Positions 8,715-16,886 are shown, counted from the first letter of the stretch. The stretch: DNA of 48,455 bases from JANSWO01 sp964351875 (GCA_964351875.1 CAYGQC010000007.1:1-48455), one strand, 5' to 3'. The notes: generated by a model from the letters alone, not told the origin. Numbers and translations are program-made.

Positions 8715-9023
8715 TCAAGACATAGCTGGCATCGGTCGCTCGGTCGCTTCGTAACAGGTGACTTCGACCGAAGAGGGTGGGTTCGCCGCCATCGCGCCCT
8801 GGAAAGCCGCCATGTGCGGTGTTGCGAAGTGAGCAATCAATGCTGCCTCGGTGGCCCAGCGCTCGGTAATGCGCATGCTGCTGGCATCACCGATTTCCTG
8901 ACTGAATGTGTAATCCTCGCAGCCTTCCTCAGTGCGGCTAGCCGCTTCCATCGTGATGATGGCTGCGCGCATCGCGTCGATGTTGTCCGGTGTGCTGACA
9001 ATTTTCGCATTGATTACGATCAT
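8715..9023 (-). CDS. Antibiotic biosynthesis monooxygenase (ABM/YgiN-like) domain protein
   Basis: A 102-residue single-domain ABM protein, the usual length. It starts M-I-V-I-N-A-K-I and contains E-E-G-C-E-D-Y-T-F-S-Q, R-I-T-E-R-W and H-F-A-T-P-H-M-A-A-F, the conserved pattern of YgiN-type quinol monooxygenases and related dimeric alpha/beta-barrel proteins. They oxidise quinones or polyketides without a bound cofactor, or degrade haem in some branches; the activity here is not assignable. It lies 2 bp downstream of the ATP-grasp ligase on the same strand, so it may be the last gene of that operon. Confidence 0.8.
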   Translation of the reverse strand: MIVINAKIVSTPDNIDAMRAAIITMEAASRTEEGCEDYTFSQEIGDASSMRITERWATEAALIAHFATPHMAAFQGAMAANPPSSVEVTCYEATERPMPAMS

Positions 9024-9025
9024 GG

Positions 9026-10066
9026 TTAGAGTCCTTTTGCTGAGGAGGTTGGGTCGAGAAACTGGTTGATCTCGGGCGGGAACAGGCTCGGCTGCGCGCC
9101 TGCAACGTCGCGGCCAAAGTGCTCCATGGCGTAGGCAACGCGCGCGTCAGGTCCCCGACGGGTTCTGCCAAAGCGGTTACCGAGACCTTCTACGTGTTTG
9201 AGCCTTGGCTTCAGCCCATGTTGGTTCGCGACTTGTATCGCCAGCCCAGGTCGAGCGTTCAGCTCGAGCAGCATGGGCCCGCGATCGCGATCGATTACCA
9301 TATCTGTGCCGAGGTAGCCGAGCTCCGTCACTTCGAAACAGCGCGCAGCCTGTTCCAGCAGGCGTTGCCAGTTTGGAATTGAAATGTTTGACAGCAGCAC
9401 ACCGGTGTCCGGGTGCCGGTCGATCACGCGGTTGTGCCGGACAGCGCTCAGCGCTTTGCCGGTGGCGATATCGATGCCGACACCCACGGCACCCTGGTGT
9501 AGATTGGCCTTGCCGTCGCTGGCTTTGGTGGCGAGCCTGAGCATGCCCATCACGGGGTAGCCGAGAAACACGATGAGGCGTATGTCAGGCACGCCTTCAA
9601 CGCTGTACTCGGCGAAATCGTCGCTCACGCGGACCAACTGCTCGACCAGGGCGACATCGGCTCGGCCGCCCAGTGAGTGCAAACCGGCGATTACGTTGGA
9701 CAGATATCGGCTCAGCGCAGCATCGGTGATGCGTTCGCCGTTGGATTTAATCAGCTCGTCTCCGTCTCGGCCGACGATGACAAGAATGCCTTTGCCGCCA
9801 GACCCCTGAGCTGGCTTCACAACGAACTCATCATGTAACGCTAACACCTCACGAGCCCGCCCGATTTCGTGCTGTGTATGAATCACGTGCAGGAGTTCGG
9901 GTACGTTGAGCTGCGCCTCAGCGGCGACGAGCTTGGTGTTCAACTTGTTGTCGACGAGCGGGTACTGGGAGCGCTCGTTGTAACGCGAGATATAGCTGAC
10001 GTTACGAGCGTTCATGCCCAGGATCCCCAGGGCGTTTAGTTGCCTCGGTGAGATCCAGTTGAGCAT
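9026..10066 (-). CDS. RimK-like ATP-grasp alpha-L-glutamate ligase-related protein
   Basis: A 346-residue ATP-grasp amidoligase related to RimK. The nucleotide-binding loop is F-V-V-K-P-A-Q-G-S-G-G-K-G (about residues 85-97), and the metal-binding block near the C-terminus is L-L-E-L-N-A-R-P-G-L-A-I-Q. Family knowledge: RimK-type enzymes add glutamate or other amino acids to a carboxyl group of a protein or peptide using ATP. This subgroup is defined by its standing association with an inactive-transglutaminase 7TM protein and an aspartyl protease, and both are upstream here. Its ATG shares one base with the 7TM stop (TAATG), so translation is probably coupled. Substrate is unknown. Confidence 0.9.
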   Translation of the reverse strand: MLNWISPRQLNALGILGMNARNVSYISRYNERSQYPLVDNKLNTKLVAAEAQLNVPELLHVIHTQHEIGRAREVLALHDEFVVKPAQGSGGKGILVIVGRDGDELIKSNGERITDAALSRYLSNVIAGLHSLGGRADVALVEQLVRVSDDFAEYSVEGVPDIRLIVFLGYPVMGMLRLATKASDGKANLHQGAVGVGIDIATGKALSAVRHNRVIDRHPDTGVLLSNISIPNWQRLLEQAARCFEVTELGYLGTDMVIDRDRGPMLLELNARPGLAIQVANQHGLKPRLKHVEGLGNRFGRTRRGPDARVAYAMEHFGRDVAGAQPSLFPPEINQFLDPTSSAKGL

Positions 10067-11550
10067 TAGCGGAAGCTCGCAAACCGGGTCAGCTCGCTGA
10101 TTCGATACCCCGTGTAACGACCGAGTAGCAGAATCAGTGCCAGCACCACCAGATGCAGCTCCGGGAAGCTGAACGCCAGGTGTCGCACGATGTTCAGATC
10201 CATCACCAGGAAGGCGAGTACGGCGACCAGCAGGCTACCGCCGCCCTGAATCATGACTTCCTTGGGCCCTTCTTCTTCCCAGATGATGGACATTCGCTCG
10301 ATGGTCCAGGCCAGAATAATCATTGGGAAGAACGTGATGGTCAGCCCGCCAATCAACCCCATCCGGTAGCTGATAACGCTGAATGCTGAGATCAAGGCAA
10401 TCACTACAACGATGAGCGCCGCTATGCGCGCGACCAGTAGCAGGTTGAGCGCGGACAGGTAGCCTCGAATCACAAGGCCAACGCCGACCACGACCAGGAA
10501 GCTGACTAGCCCTGGAAGGAGTTCTGTCTGCAGAAACGCCAAGGCAATCAGCACCGGCATGAACGTGCCCGATGTCTTGAGGCCAACCAACAGGCGCATG
10601 AACACCACCACCAGCGCGCCGATCGGCAGCAGCATGATGAGTTTGAACATGCCCTGTTCGGCGATCGGCAGATCGTAGAGGCTGAGGAAGAAGTCTTCGC
10701 CACCTCCGTTTTCCATCACCGATAGCGAGGAGCGCGTTTCTTCTACGATCGAGAAACTGACGCGGCTATTTTCGCCGCCTTCAACCTCGAGCAGTGACGG
10801 CAGCGCGCTTTGCAGGATAAACAGGTCGCCGGTGTTGCTGACCGGGCCGGTCAGTGCGTCGAACAGATGCCAGCCGTCCGCCCAAACTTGAACCTGCTCG
10901 ACGGCGCTCTGCCGTCGTCTGCCATCTTCGAGCCTCAGTACCTGCACTGTGCGTGCCGGCACGTCGGCCTGGATGAGCGCGTTGACCAGGACGTCAGAGG
11001 GTGAGTACTGGTCCATCAACAACGTCGCGTTCTGGTCTCCGGCGGCCAGGCTGCGGCTCAACTCGTGGGCTAGTGTGAAGCCGTCAGCACTGCGTGGTTC
11101 AGCGGCGTTGATGAGCTGGCGAATTGCGGTCTGGTATGGCTCTTCCAGCGGCGGTGGCTGCGGTAGGGGCGGCTCGACCTGGGCTACGGAGTAGGCTTTG
11201 TCCGCCGCCAGATCGAGTTTGAAGAAAAGTATCTGGTTGCCGGTTGCGGTGCGCGTTGACCAGCGGGCGCGCCGACCGTTTGCCAACTCTTCAATGGCGT
11301 AGCCGTAACCAGCGGATGCGCTGGTTTCGCCAACGATTCGGAAACCGTCCTGCTCGGGTGGCAGGTTCAGCCGCGCAATCGCTGGTCCGCCGGTTGCGCG
11401 AAATTCGATTCTCGCTTCAACCTGCCACAGCAATTGCTGAGCGCCCGGAAGCAGCGGGACGTGATACTCGGTCACCCGATAGGTCGCAAGGCCTATTCCT
11501 GCGATCATCAATATGCTGACTACTACGGCAAATGGCCCGAATCGATTCAC
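10066..11550 (-). CDS. Inactive transglutaminase-like protein fused to seven transmembrane helices
   Basis: A 494-residue membrane protein. One N-terminal helix (about 7-25) leads to an extracytoplasmic domain whose middle part (about 150-240) resembles a transglutaminase core, with V-P-A-R-T-V-Q-V and D-G-W-H-L-F-D-A. The positions usually held by the catalytic Cys and His look replaced, consistent with the inactive transglutaminase family. About seven helices follow (about 300-480). The start is GTG at 11550; in frame upstream there is an open stretch back to a stop at 11634 without ATG, GTG or TTG. The likely role is to bind an extracytoplasmic peptide and relay it or its signal to the cytoplasmic ATP-grasp partner. 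That role is inference; the domain pairing is established. Confidence 0.9.
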   Translation of the reverse strand: MNRFGPFAVVVSILMIAGIGLATYRVTEYHVPLLPGAQQLLWQVEARIEFRATGGPAIARLNLPPEQDGFRIVGETSASAGYGYAIEELANGRRARWSTRTATGNQILFFKLDLAADKAYSVAQVEPPLPQPPPLEEPYQTAIRQLINAAEPRSADGFTLAHELSRSLAAGDQNATLLMDQYSPSDVLVNALIQADVPARTVQVLRLEDGRRRQSAVEQVQVWADGWHLFDALTGPVSNTGDLFILQSALPSLLEVEGGENSRVSFSIVEETRSSLSVMENGGGEDFFLSLYDLPIAEQGMFKLIMLLPIGALVVVFMRLLVGLKTSGTFMPVLIALAFLQTELLPGLVSFLVVVGVGLVIRGYLSALNLLLVARIAALIVVVIALISAFSVISYRMGLIGGLTITFFPMIILAWTIERMSIIWEEEGPKEVMIQGGGSLLVAVLAFLVMDLNIVRHLAFSFPELHLVVLALILLLGRYTGYRISELTRFASFR

Positions 11551-11559
11551 GCTGAGGTA

Positions 11560-11613
11560 CTCAAGGAGCTCAAGGAGCTCAAGGAGCTCAAGGAGCTCAA
11601 GGAGCTCAAGGAG
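11560..11613. repeat. Six perfect copies of a 9-bp tandem repeat in the leader of the 7TM gene
   Basis: CTCAAGGAG is repeated six times without mismatch over 54 bp, ending 9 bp before the 7TM GTG start. Read in the minus-strand mRNA each unit is CUCCUUGAG, which contains CUCCUU, the core of the 16S anti-Shine-Dalgarno sequence, and every junction forms the palindrome GAGCUC. In the gene's reading frame it would encode L-L-E repeats, but no standard start codon precedes it. Confidence 0.9.
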
Positions 11614-11834
11614 CTGAGGGAAGCGGGGATCCTATTGAACACATGTACTGTCGGCGGCTGCACGAGCTGCGGGAGGAGCATAAGGAAAAGTCGGCGCATG
11701 GGAAAAGTGACTCGGCCGTTTGTATTGCCCTGCGCAGCCTGTCTGCCAGTTGTCCACTAACGCGCGGCGAGCGTTACATGTGCCGCGCGCGAGTTACTTG
11801 CGTAGCTGGCGGGACAGTCCGCGTTTTGGGGCTG
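11614..11834. other. Non-coding interval between retropepsin and 7TM genes
   Basis: Together with the 9-bp repeats this makes a 284-bp gap inside an otherwise compact minus-strand gene set. A GC-rich hairpin, GCGCGGC (11762-11768) with GCCGCGC (11782-11788), could end or attenuate the retropepsin transcript. No T run follows it, and no convincing small gene is seen on either strand. A promoter for the 7TM gene may lie here. Confidence 0.4.
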
Positions 11835-12728
11835 TCAGCCCTCTTTCGGAGCTTCGATTCGAGGCTGAACGAATTGCCGGGCAACGTCAACAACCGCTAA
11901 ATCCGTGAGGAAGTTGCGTCCGAGAATCAACTGATGGTTCAGGTGCGATCGATCCGCCAGCGTGAATTCGAAGCTGTCATTGATATTGCCGATGCGCACC
12001 CGCATCAGCACGACAGGGCGCACCTGCCCTTCCTTGTCCGCTTGTTGAATGACTCTCACCTGCCGGACGATTGGCCGTTCGATCTCTTTCTCTTCGTCGT
12101 TGTGGGCGATGCTGAAGCGAACCCAATCGTCGCCGTCACGTTCGAAGCCAACAATGTCGATGGCGTGCAGCGAGCTGCTCGCGGCGCCCGTGTCGATACG
12201 TGCCACGACGTCCACACCAGGCGGGTCCAGACGCACTCTCTCCAGTTCTCCTACGAGCACCTTGTCGTCGCTGGTCACGACCATTGCGGCAGGTGGGCAC
12301 GTCGGCGCACGGGCCGCGTTGGCGGGTGCACAGATCCGAGCCAGCGCCTTCGGTAGTTGGCTTACGTCCTGGCGCAACTCGTTAACTGCCGCATTTTCCG
12401 ATTCCTGTTCGGCTGCGAGGAGGTTGTTCAGCTCGGCTAGTTGGCTATCCGTGCTGAGCTGCGCGGCGCTGGATTGCTCCATGGCCGACACCACCGAATC
12501 CAGTTTGCCTTCGATCGCAGCTAACTGGCGCGCCGAGTCCGGATCCAGCGGTGTGCACGCACTGATGAGTAGCGCGGCGAGGATGTTTGCCGCTGCGATG
12601 TGGCGGTTGAGAGAGGTCTTGCCTGTCGTTGGACGACCGGCGGTTCCCGAGGTATTACGACGGTTGATGGCGCCATGCTCCGAGTGGTCTTGCCGGCGCA
12701 GTCTACGGCTGCCTAGCCGAGGTCTCAA
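11835..12728 (-). CDS. Lipoprotein retropepsin-like aspartic protease (ATP-dependent zinc protease/RimK-associated family)
   Basis: A protein of up to 297 residues. Residues about 43-57 are hydrophobic and end in the lipobox I-S-A-C (Cys about 58), so it should be an envelope lipoprotein. A coiled-coil-like linker (about 63-125) precedes a retropepsin-type domain with the catalytic D-T-G-A-A-S-S-S-L (Asp about 179), a second block L-I-L-G-R-N-F-L, and a short tail. Older annotations call this family ATP-dependent zinc protease, but the motif is that of a dimeric aspartic protease. The TTG start at 12728 is uncertain: it places about 40 residues before the signal helix and no closer standard start is seen. 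It is the first gene of the ATP-grasp/7TM cassette. Confidence 0.82.
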   Translation of the reverse strand: MRPRLGSRRLRRQDHSEHGAINRRNTSGTAGRPTTGKTSLNRHIAAANILAALLISACTPLDPDSARQLAAIEGKLDSVVSAMEQSSAAQLSTDSQLAELNNLLAAEQESENAAVNELRQDVSQLPKALARICAPANAARAPTCPPAAMVVTSDDKVLVGELERVRLDPPGVDVVARIDTGAASSSLHAIDIVGFERDGDDWVRFSIAHNDEEKEIERPIVRQVRVIQQADKEGQVRPVVLMRVRIGNINDSFEFTLADRSHLNHQLILGRNFLTDLAVVDVARQFVQPRIEAPKEG

Positions 12729-12836
12729 ACGCTCGTTCTGCCCCAGGCGGAGCGAGTAGCAGGCTGAGCTCGCTCGAATCGTGAAAACTGTATAAATATA
12801 CAGTATATTCGGGAGCCGTTCATCCGATGCACGCCG
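12729..12836 (+). promoter_or_regulatory. Sigma-70-like promoter of the radical SAM gene with an embedded LexA site
   Basis: GTGAAA (12781-12786) and TATATT (12804-12809) are 17 bp apart, which would place the transcript start near 12816 and give a short leader of about 20 nt with no clear ribosome site. The LexA box fills 16 of the 17 spacer bases. The divergent retropepsin gene starts about 60 bp away, so the region may serve both directions. Confidence 0.6.
12788..12803. promoter_or_regulatory. LexA (SOS) box
   Basis: CTGTATAAATATACAG fits the gammaproteobacterial LexA consensus CTGT-N8-ACAG exactly, with an A/T-only core and flanking A/T. It is placed between the -35 and -10 elements, where LexA binding would block RNA polymerase. 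The Pseudomonas aeruginosa homologue PA0069 is known from established work as a LexA-regulated gene, which supports the call. Confidence 0.9.
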
Positions 12837-14036
12837 ATGTCTGATTTCTCACCTGACACATCACTCGCGGATAGCCTTGATTCCGGGCCAGGCGAGCCAG
12901 ACTCATTCGCTGATTCGAGAAGGGCCCCCATTAAAGGCCGCGGAGCGTTGTCGAACGCGGACAGCCGGTATCTCGGCACCCACAGTGTCGCGGTGGATGA
13001 CGGCTGGTGCGCAACCTCGGAAGGAGATTCGTTCGACGCTGATACTGACGCTGGCCCGGCCTCCCAACCTGCGCCCAAAACCCAGGTCCTCGCTGATCGC
13101 ACTCGCAAACTGATCACGACTAACCGCTCGCCGGATATTTCCTTCAATCAGTCGATAAACCCTTACAAAGGCTGCGAACACGGTTGTATCTATTGCTTTG
13201 CCAGACCCACCCATACCTATCTAGATCTGTCGGCTGGTCTCGATTTCGAAACGCGCTTGTTCTACAAAACGGATGTCGAGGTGTTGCTGGCGGCGGAGCT
13301 GACGAAGCAAGCCAAAACCGGCCGCTGCGAGGTTCTGGCCATGGGCACGAATACCGATCCCTATCAGCCGATCGAGGCGGAACAGAAGGTGACGAGGCGC
13401 GTGCTCGAGGGTTTACTCGAACATCGTCAGCCCGTCAGTATCGTGACCAAGAGCGCTTTGATCCTGCGGGATCTGGACATTCTGACTGAGTTGGCGAAGC
13501 TACAGCTCCTCCATGTGTATCTGAGTGTCACGACCCTCGACAACCGATTAAAGGCCAAACTTGAGCCGCGTACGGCCAGCGGTGCAGCGCGGTTGAAAGC
13601 TTTGGCGGCGCTGTCGGAGGCGGGTATTCCCTGCGGTGTTATGGCGGCACCCATCATTCCGGCGATCAACGATTCGGAAATCGAAGCGATTGTCGCCGCT
13701 TCCGCCGATCACGGCGCGCGCTGCGTTCGCCACATTTTCCTTCGCCTGCCCCATGAAGTGGCACCGCTGTTTGAGCAATGGCTGGCAGAGCACTATCCCG
13801 ATCGTGCGGGTAAGGTCATGAACATCGTGCGCGCCAGTCGCGGCGGCAAAGCCTACGAGTCCGCTTGGGGCGTGCGAATGCGCGGCACCGGAGCGTTCGC
13901 TGATCTGATTGCGGCTCGAGTCGCAGCCGCATGTCGGCGCGCGGGATTGCCGCAACCCGGTGATGCTCAAGCGATGCCAGCGTTGCGTACGGATCTGCTG
14001 CGAGTAAATGGCGCTCAGATGGAGTTGTTTGCGTAG
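12837..14036 (+). CDS. PA0069-family radical SAM protein (SplB-like), SOS-regulated
   Basis: A 399-residue radical SAM enzyme with the cluster-binding motif C-E-H-G-C-I-Y-C (Cys about 113, 117, 120; C-x3-C-x2-C) just after N-P-Y-K-G. The first 80 residues are acidic and low complexity. The core contains A-M-G-T-N-T-D-P-Y-Q-P-I-E and V-T-K-S. The family is related to spore photoproduct lyase, but the reaction of the PA0069 group is not known. A LexA box in its promoter points to a role in the DNA damage response. No ribosome site is obvious before ATG 12837. Confidence 0.92.
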   Translation: MSDFSPDTSLADSLDSGPGEPDSFADSRRAPIKGRGALSNADSRYLGTHSVAVDDGWCATSEGDSFDADTDAGPASQPAPKTQVLADRTRKLITTNRSPDISFNQSINPYKGCEHGCIYCFARPTHTYLDLSAGLDFETRLFYKTDVEVLLAAELTKQAKTGRCEVLAMGTNTDPYQPIEAEQKVTRRVLEGLLEHRQPVSIVTKSALILRDLDILTELAKLQLLHVYLSVTTLDNRLKAKLEPRTASGAARLKALAALSEAGIPCGVMAAPIIPAINDSEIEAIVAASADHGARCVRHIFLRLPHEVAPLFEQWLAEHYPDRAGKVMNIVRASRGGKAYESAWGVRMRGTGAFADLIAARVAAACRRAGLPQPGDAQAMPALRTDLLRVNGAQMELFA

Positions 14037-14196
14037 CCATCCTTGACTGTGTAGCGCCTGCCCCAGAATTTGTGAAGCGAGCCAATCCAGCCGGTAATTT
14101 TTGCATACCTCATATCTTGCCGGCGCTAACGCCACCGGCCTGAGCAAACAAGAATTACCAGAGGCTCCCTAGACCTGTTTGATCTACCATCGCTCA

Positions 14197-14463
14197 ATGC
14201 GTGAAAGAGTATTCGAACATCGAGGCAAGGTATTTGCTCTGCGAGTTACCGACGATGGTGGGCTGGAGCTTTGGATGGACGGCGTTTGTCGCAAGCGTCG
14301 AGAGCCGTCCGATGAAGAGCCCTACTACGTTTGGACTAACGCCGAGCTGCAGTGGGAAGAGCATCATTATATCGAGGCTCGTTACTGGCCCAAGACGGCA
14401 GCGCTCAAGGTGACTATCAATGGCGAGCCGTTTTACCACCAGTTTATAGATGGCGCTGTCTGA
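14197..14463 (+). CDS. Small hypothetical protein
   Basis: An 88-residue soluble protein I do not recognise. It is rich in aromatic and charged residues (W-M-D-G-V, Y-Y-V-W-T-N, W-E-E-H-H-Y-I-E-A-R-Y-W) and looks like a compact beta-rich domain ending in V-T-I-N-G-E-P-F-Y. There is no signal peptide or membrane segment. ATG 14197 is the most conservative start; an in-frame TTG at 14179 would add six residues. It stands alone between the radical SAM and aldehyde dehydrogenase genes, with 160 bp of featureless DNA before it. Confidence 0.6.
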   Translation: MRERVFEHRGKVFALRVTDDGGLELWMDGVCRKRREPSDEEPYYVWTNAELQWEEHHYIEARYWPKTAALKVTINGEPFYHQFIDGAV

Positions 14464-14564
14464 CGAAGTGTATTCAGGCTGCGTGATTGATCTGGCCTCA
14501 CGCCGTGAGCGACGGATAATGAGAGATCGAAGACGGTCTGCGAATAGATAGAGAGGAAGGCGAT

Positions 14565-16046
14565 ATGTCTCAAGCTAGTGCGACTCACTCGACTAATTCG
14601 ACCAATGCGAATCACGAACCGGACGCCCATGCGCTGCGGGCGTTGCTCGACACCCAACGGGCGTCCTACCTGGCGGAAGGGGCGGTGTCGCTGGATACCA
14701 GGCACGACCGAATCGACCGCGCGATCGCGTTGCTGCGGAAGTACGAAGATCGTCTCGTTGAGGCGATGAGCGACGACTTCGGCCATCGCAGTGCCGAGCA
14801 GTCTCGTCTGACGGATATCGCGTCGAGCATTGGTCCCCTTAAACATGCCAAGGCGCATGTCAGCCGCTGGATGAAGCCCGAGAAGCGAAAAGTCGGGCCG
14901 TTTCCCCTGAACCTGTTGGGTGCCAAGGCGCGTATTGAGTTTCAGCCGCTCGGCGTAGTCGGCGTGATCAGCCCCTGGAATTTCCCGGTGAACCTGACGT
15001 TCAGCCCTCTGGCCGGCATTTTTGCCGCTGGCAATCGAGCGATGATTAAGCCATCGGAACTCACCCCCGCGACATCTGAGGTGATGGCTCAGGCGGTTGC
15101 CGAGCATTTCGATCCGGCGGAGCTGGTTGTGGTAACAGGCGGCCAGGACGTGGGCGCAGCATTCTCCGCGCTGCCGTTTGACCATCTGCTCTTTACTGGC
15201 GCTACGTCGGTGGCAAGACATGTGATGCGTGCTGCGGCTGAAAACCTGGTGCCGGTCACCCTGGAACTCGGCGGCAAATCGCCAGTGGTCGTTGGGCGAA
15301 CGGCGATGCTTGATGGCGCGGTCGATTCCATCATGACCGGCAAGATGATGAACGCCGGCCAGATCTGTCTTGCGCCTGACTACACGTTTGTGCCGGAAGA
15401 GCGCATGCAGGATTTTGTCTCGGCGGCCCAGCGCTCGGTGGCACGGATGTATCCGACCCTGCTCGACAACGATGATTTCACCAGCGTTATCAACGATCGC
15501 CACTTCGATCGAATTCGTCGTTACGTTGACGAGGCAAAGGCGTCCGGTGCGCAGGTTGTCGAACTCAACCCGGCTGGCGAGGACTTTGGCCAGCAGCCGA
15601 CTCACAAGATTCCTCCGACCCTGATCGTCGATCCCGATGACTCGCTGGCGGTGATGCAGGAAGAGATCTTCGGCCCGGTGATGCCGCTCAAGAGCTACAA
15701 GTCTCTCGATGAGGTAGTCGACTACGTCAATGCGCATCCGAGACCACTGGGGCTCTACTACTTCGGCAACGACAGCGATGAACAGCGCAACGTTCTGGAT
15801 CGCACAACGTCCGGCGGCGTCACGGTCAACGACGTTGTCATGCACGTGAGCCAGGATGATCTGCCTTTCGGTGGCGTCGGGCCGTCGGGTATGGGTTCCT
15901 ACCATGGTCTGGATGGTTTCCGAACGTTCTCCCATGCCAAGGCAGTGTTTACTCAAAGCAAGATCAACGTGGCTGAGCTTGCCGGGTTGCGTCCGCCCTA
16001 TGGCGACAAGACCCGCAAGGCCGTTCGCCAGCAGATTGATGGTTAA
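14565..16046 (+). CDS. calB: Coniferyl aldehyde dehydrogenase-like aldehyde dehydrogenase (CalB type)
   Basis: A 493-residue NAD(P)-dependent aldehyde dehydrogenase. Visible are the fold motif S-P-W-N-F (Asn about 139), the general base Glu in L-E-L-G-G-K-S-P (about 234) and the nucleophile Cys in N-A-G-Q-I-C-L-A-P-D-Y (about 268). The A-P-D-Y extension after Cys and the L-P-F-G-G-V-G-P-S-G-M-G-S-Y-H-G block match the coniferyl aldehyde dehydrogenase branch, which oxidises coniferyl aldehyde to ferulate, though members act on other aldehydes as well. GAGAGGAAGG at 14551-14560 gives a strong ribosome site. A PhyH-type oxygenase follows 6 bp later. Confidence 0.88.
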   Translation: MSQASATHSTNSTNANHEPDAHALRALLDTQRASYLAEGAVSLDTRHDRIDRAIALLRKYEDRLVEAMSDDFGHRSAEQSRLTDIASSIGPLKHAKAHVSRWMKPEKRKVGPFPLNLLGAKARIEFQPLGVVGVISPWNFPVNLTFSPLAGIFAAGNRAMIKPSELTPATSEVMAQAVAEHFDPAELVVVTGGQDVGAAFSALPFDHLLFTGATSVARHVMRAAAENLVPVTLELGGKSPVVVGRTAMLDGAVDSIMTGKMMNAGQICLAPDYTFVPEERMQDFVSAAQRSVARMYPTLLDNDDFTSVINDRHFDRIRRYVDEAKASGAQVVELNPAGEDFGQQPTHKIPPTLIVDPDDSLAVMQEEIFGPVMPLKSYKSLDEVVDYVNAHPRPLGLYYFGNDSDEQRNVLDRTTSGGVTVNDVVMHVSQDDLPFGGVGPSGMGSYHGLDGFRTFSHAKAVFTQSKINVAELAGLRPPYGDKTRKAVRQQIDG

Positions 16047-16052
16047 CGAGCG

Positions 16053-16886
16053 ATGGCGACTCGCGATCCAAACGTGACGGATGCGCTGCTCTGGCAGCGA
16101 AGCCAGTTCGCTCGCCAGGGCTATGTGATTGTGCCCGGTCTGATACCGGCTGGACTGCGCGATTCCGTCTCTAGCTTTATCGCCGGAGCGCTCGATCCGT
16201 TGCAAGGTCCTGCGGAGTTCGAAGCTGACGTCGGTTACCCCGGTGCACCCGCGCACCGGGACGCTCCGGGCGGCCAGACGCCCCGGCGTCTGCTGCAAGC
16301 CTATTCTCGTGATGAGTGCCTGCGTCAGCTCGCAACGTCGCCTGAAATTGGTCGCACGCTGGCGGCGCTAATGCACATAGAAGGCGAGAGCGACGACGGC
16401 GTCTGTCTGTCCCAGTGTCATCACAACTGCGTTATGACGAAGTATCCGGGATTCTCGAGCGCGACCCTGTGGCATCAGGATATTCGCTATTGGTCGTTCG
16501 ATCGGCGGGATCTGATATCCGTATGGTTTGCGTTAGGTGAAGAGAATCGCCACAACGGTTCTCTGCGCGTCATTCCCGGAACCCACACCCTCGATCTTGA
16601 GCGTGGACGGCTGGATAAGGACCTGTTCCTCCGCCCGGAACTTCCCGACAATCGTGCGCTCATCGAGCAGAGCGAGGCGGTGAGCCTTGCGCCCGGTGAT
16701 GTGTTGTTTTTCCATTGCCGGCTATTTCATGCGGCGGGTATGAACCGGTCCGATACGGTCAAGCTATCGCCGGTCTTTACCTATCATGCGGCGAGCAATC
16801 AGCCGATACCTGACACGCGGTCAGCGCGTTATCCATCCATCGAGCTGCCTTCAGATCACTCGACTTCAGAGGCAACGCCGAGATGA
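16053..16886 (+). CDS. Phytanoyl-CoA dioxygenase (PhyH) family Fe(II)/2-oxoglutarate oxygenase
   Basis: A 277-residue member of the Fe(II)/2-oxoglutarate oxygenase superfamily. The iron ligands are H-Q-D in L-W-H-Q-D-I-R-Y-W (His about 141, Asp about 143) and the distal His in R-L-F-H-A-A-G (about 226), with the block N-R-S-D-T-V-K-L-S-P after it where the 2-oxoglutarate-binding basic residue is expected. N-x-G-S-L-R-V-I-P-G-T-H is the typical PhyH strand. Members hydroxylate acyl-CoAs, small alkaloids or osmolytes, so the substrate is not predictable. It sits 6 bp after the aldehyde dehydrogenase and overlaps smr by 4 bp (ATGA), indicating one transcript. Confidence 0.88.
   Translation: MATRDPNVTDALLWQRSQFARQGYVIVPGLIPAGLRDSVSSFIAGALDPLQGPAEFEADVGYPGAPAHRDAPGGQTPRRLLQAYSRDECLRQLATSPEIGRTLAALMHIEGESDDGVCLSQCHHNCVMTKYPGFSSATLWHQDIRYWSFDRRDLISVWFALGEENRHNGSLRVIPGTHTLDLERGRLDKDLFLRPELPDNRALIEQSEAVSLAPGDVLFFHCRLFHAAGMNRSDTVKLSPVFTYHAASNQPIPDTRSARYPSIELPSDHSTSEATPR

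Noticed and set aside
11434..11760. Plus-strand frame encoding K-E-L repeats through the 9-bp array
   Set aside because: It arises from the repeat and from sequence antisense to the 7TM gene; no ribosome site or conserved domain.
14433..16298. Long open frame of 621 codons on the minus strand
   Set aside because: It lies fully antisense to the aldehyde dehydrogenase and part of the PhyH gene, both with intact catalytic motifs and good ribosome sites; its translation has no recognisable domain and is rich in Arg, His and Gly as expected for an antisense shadow.
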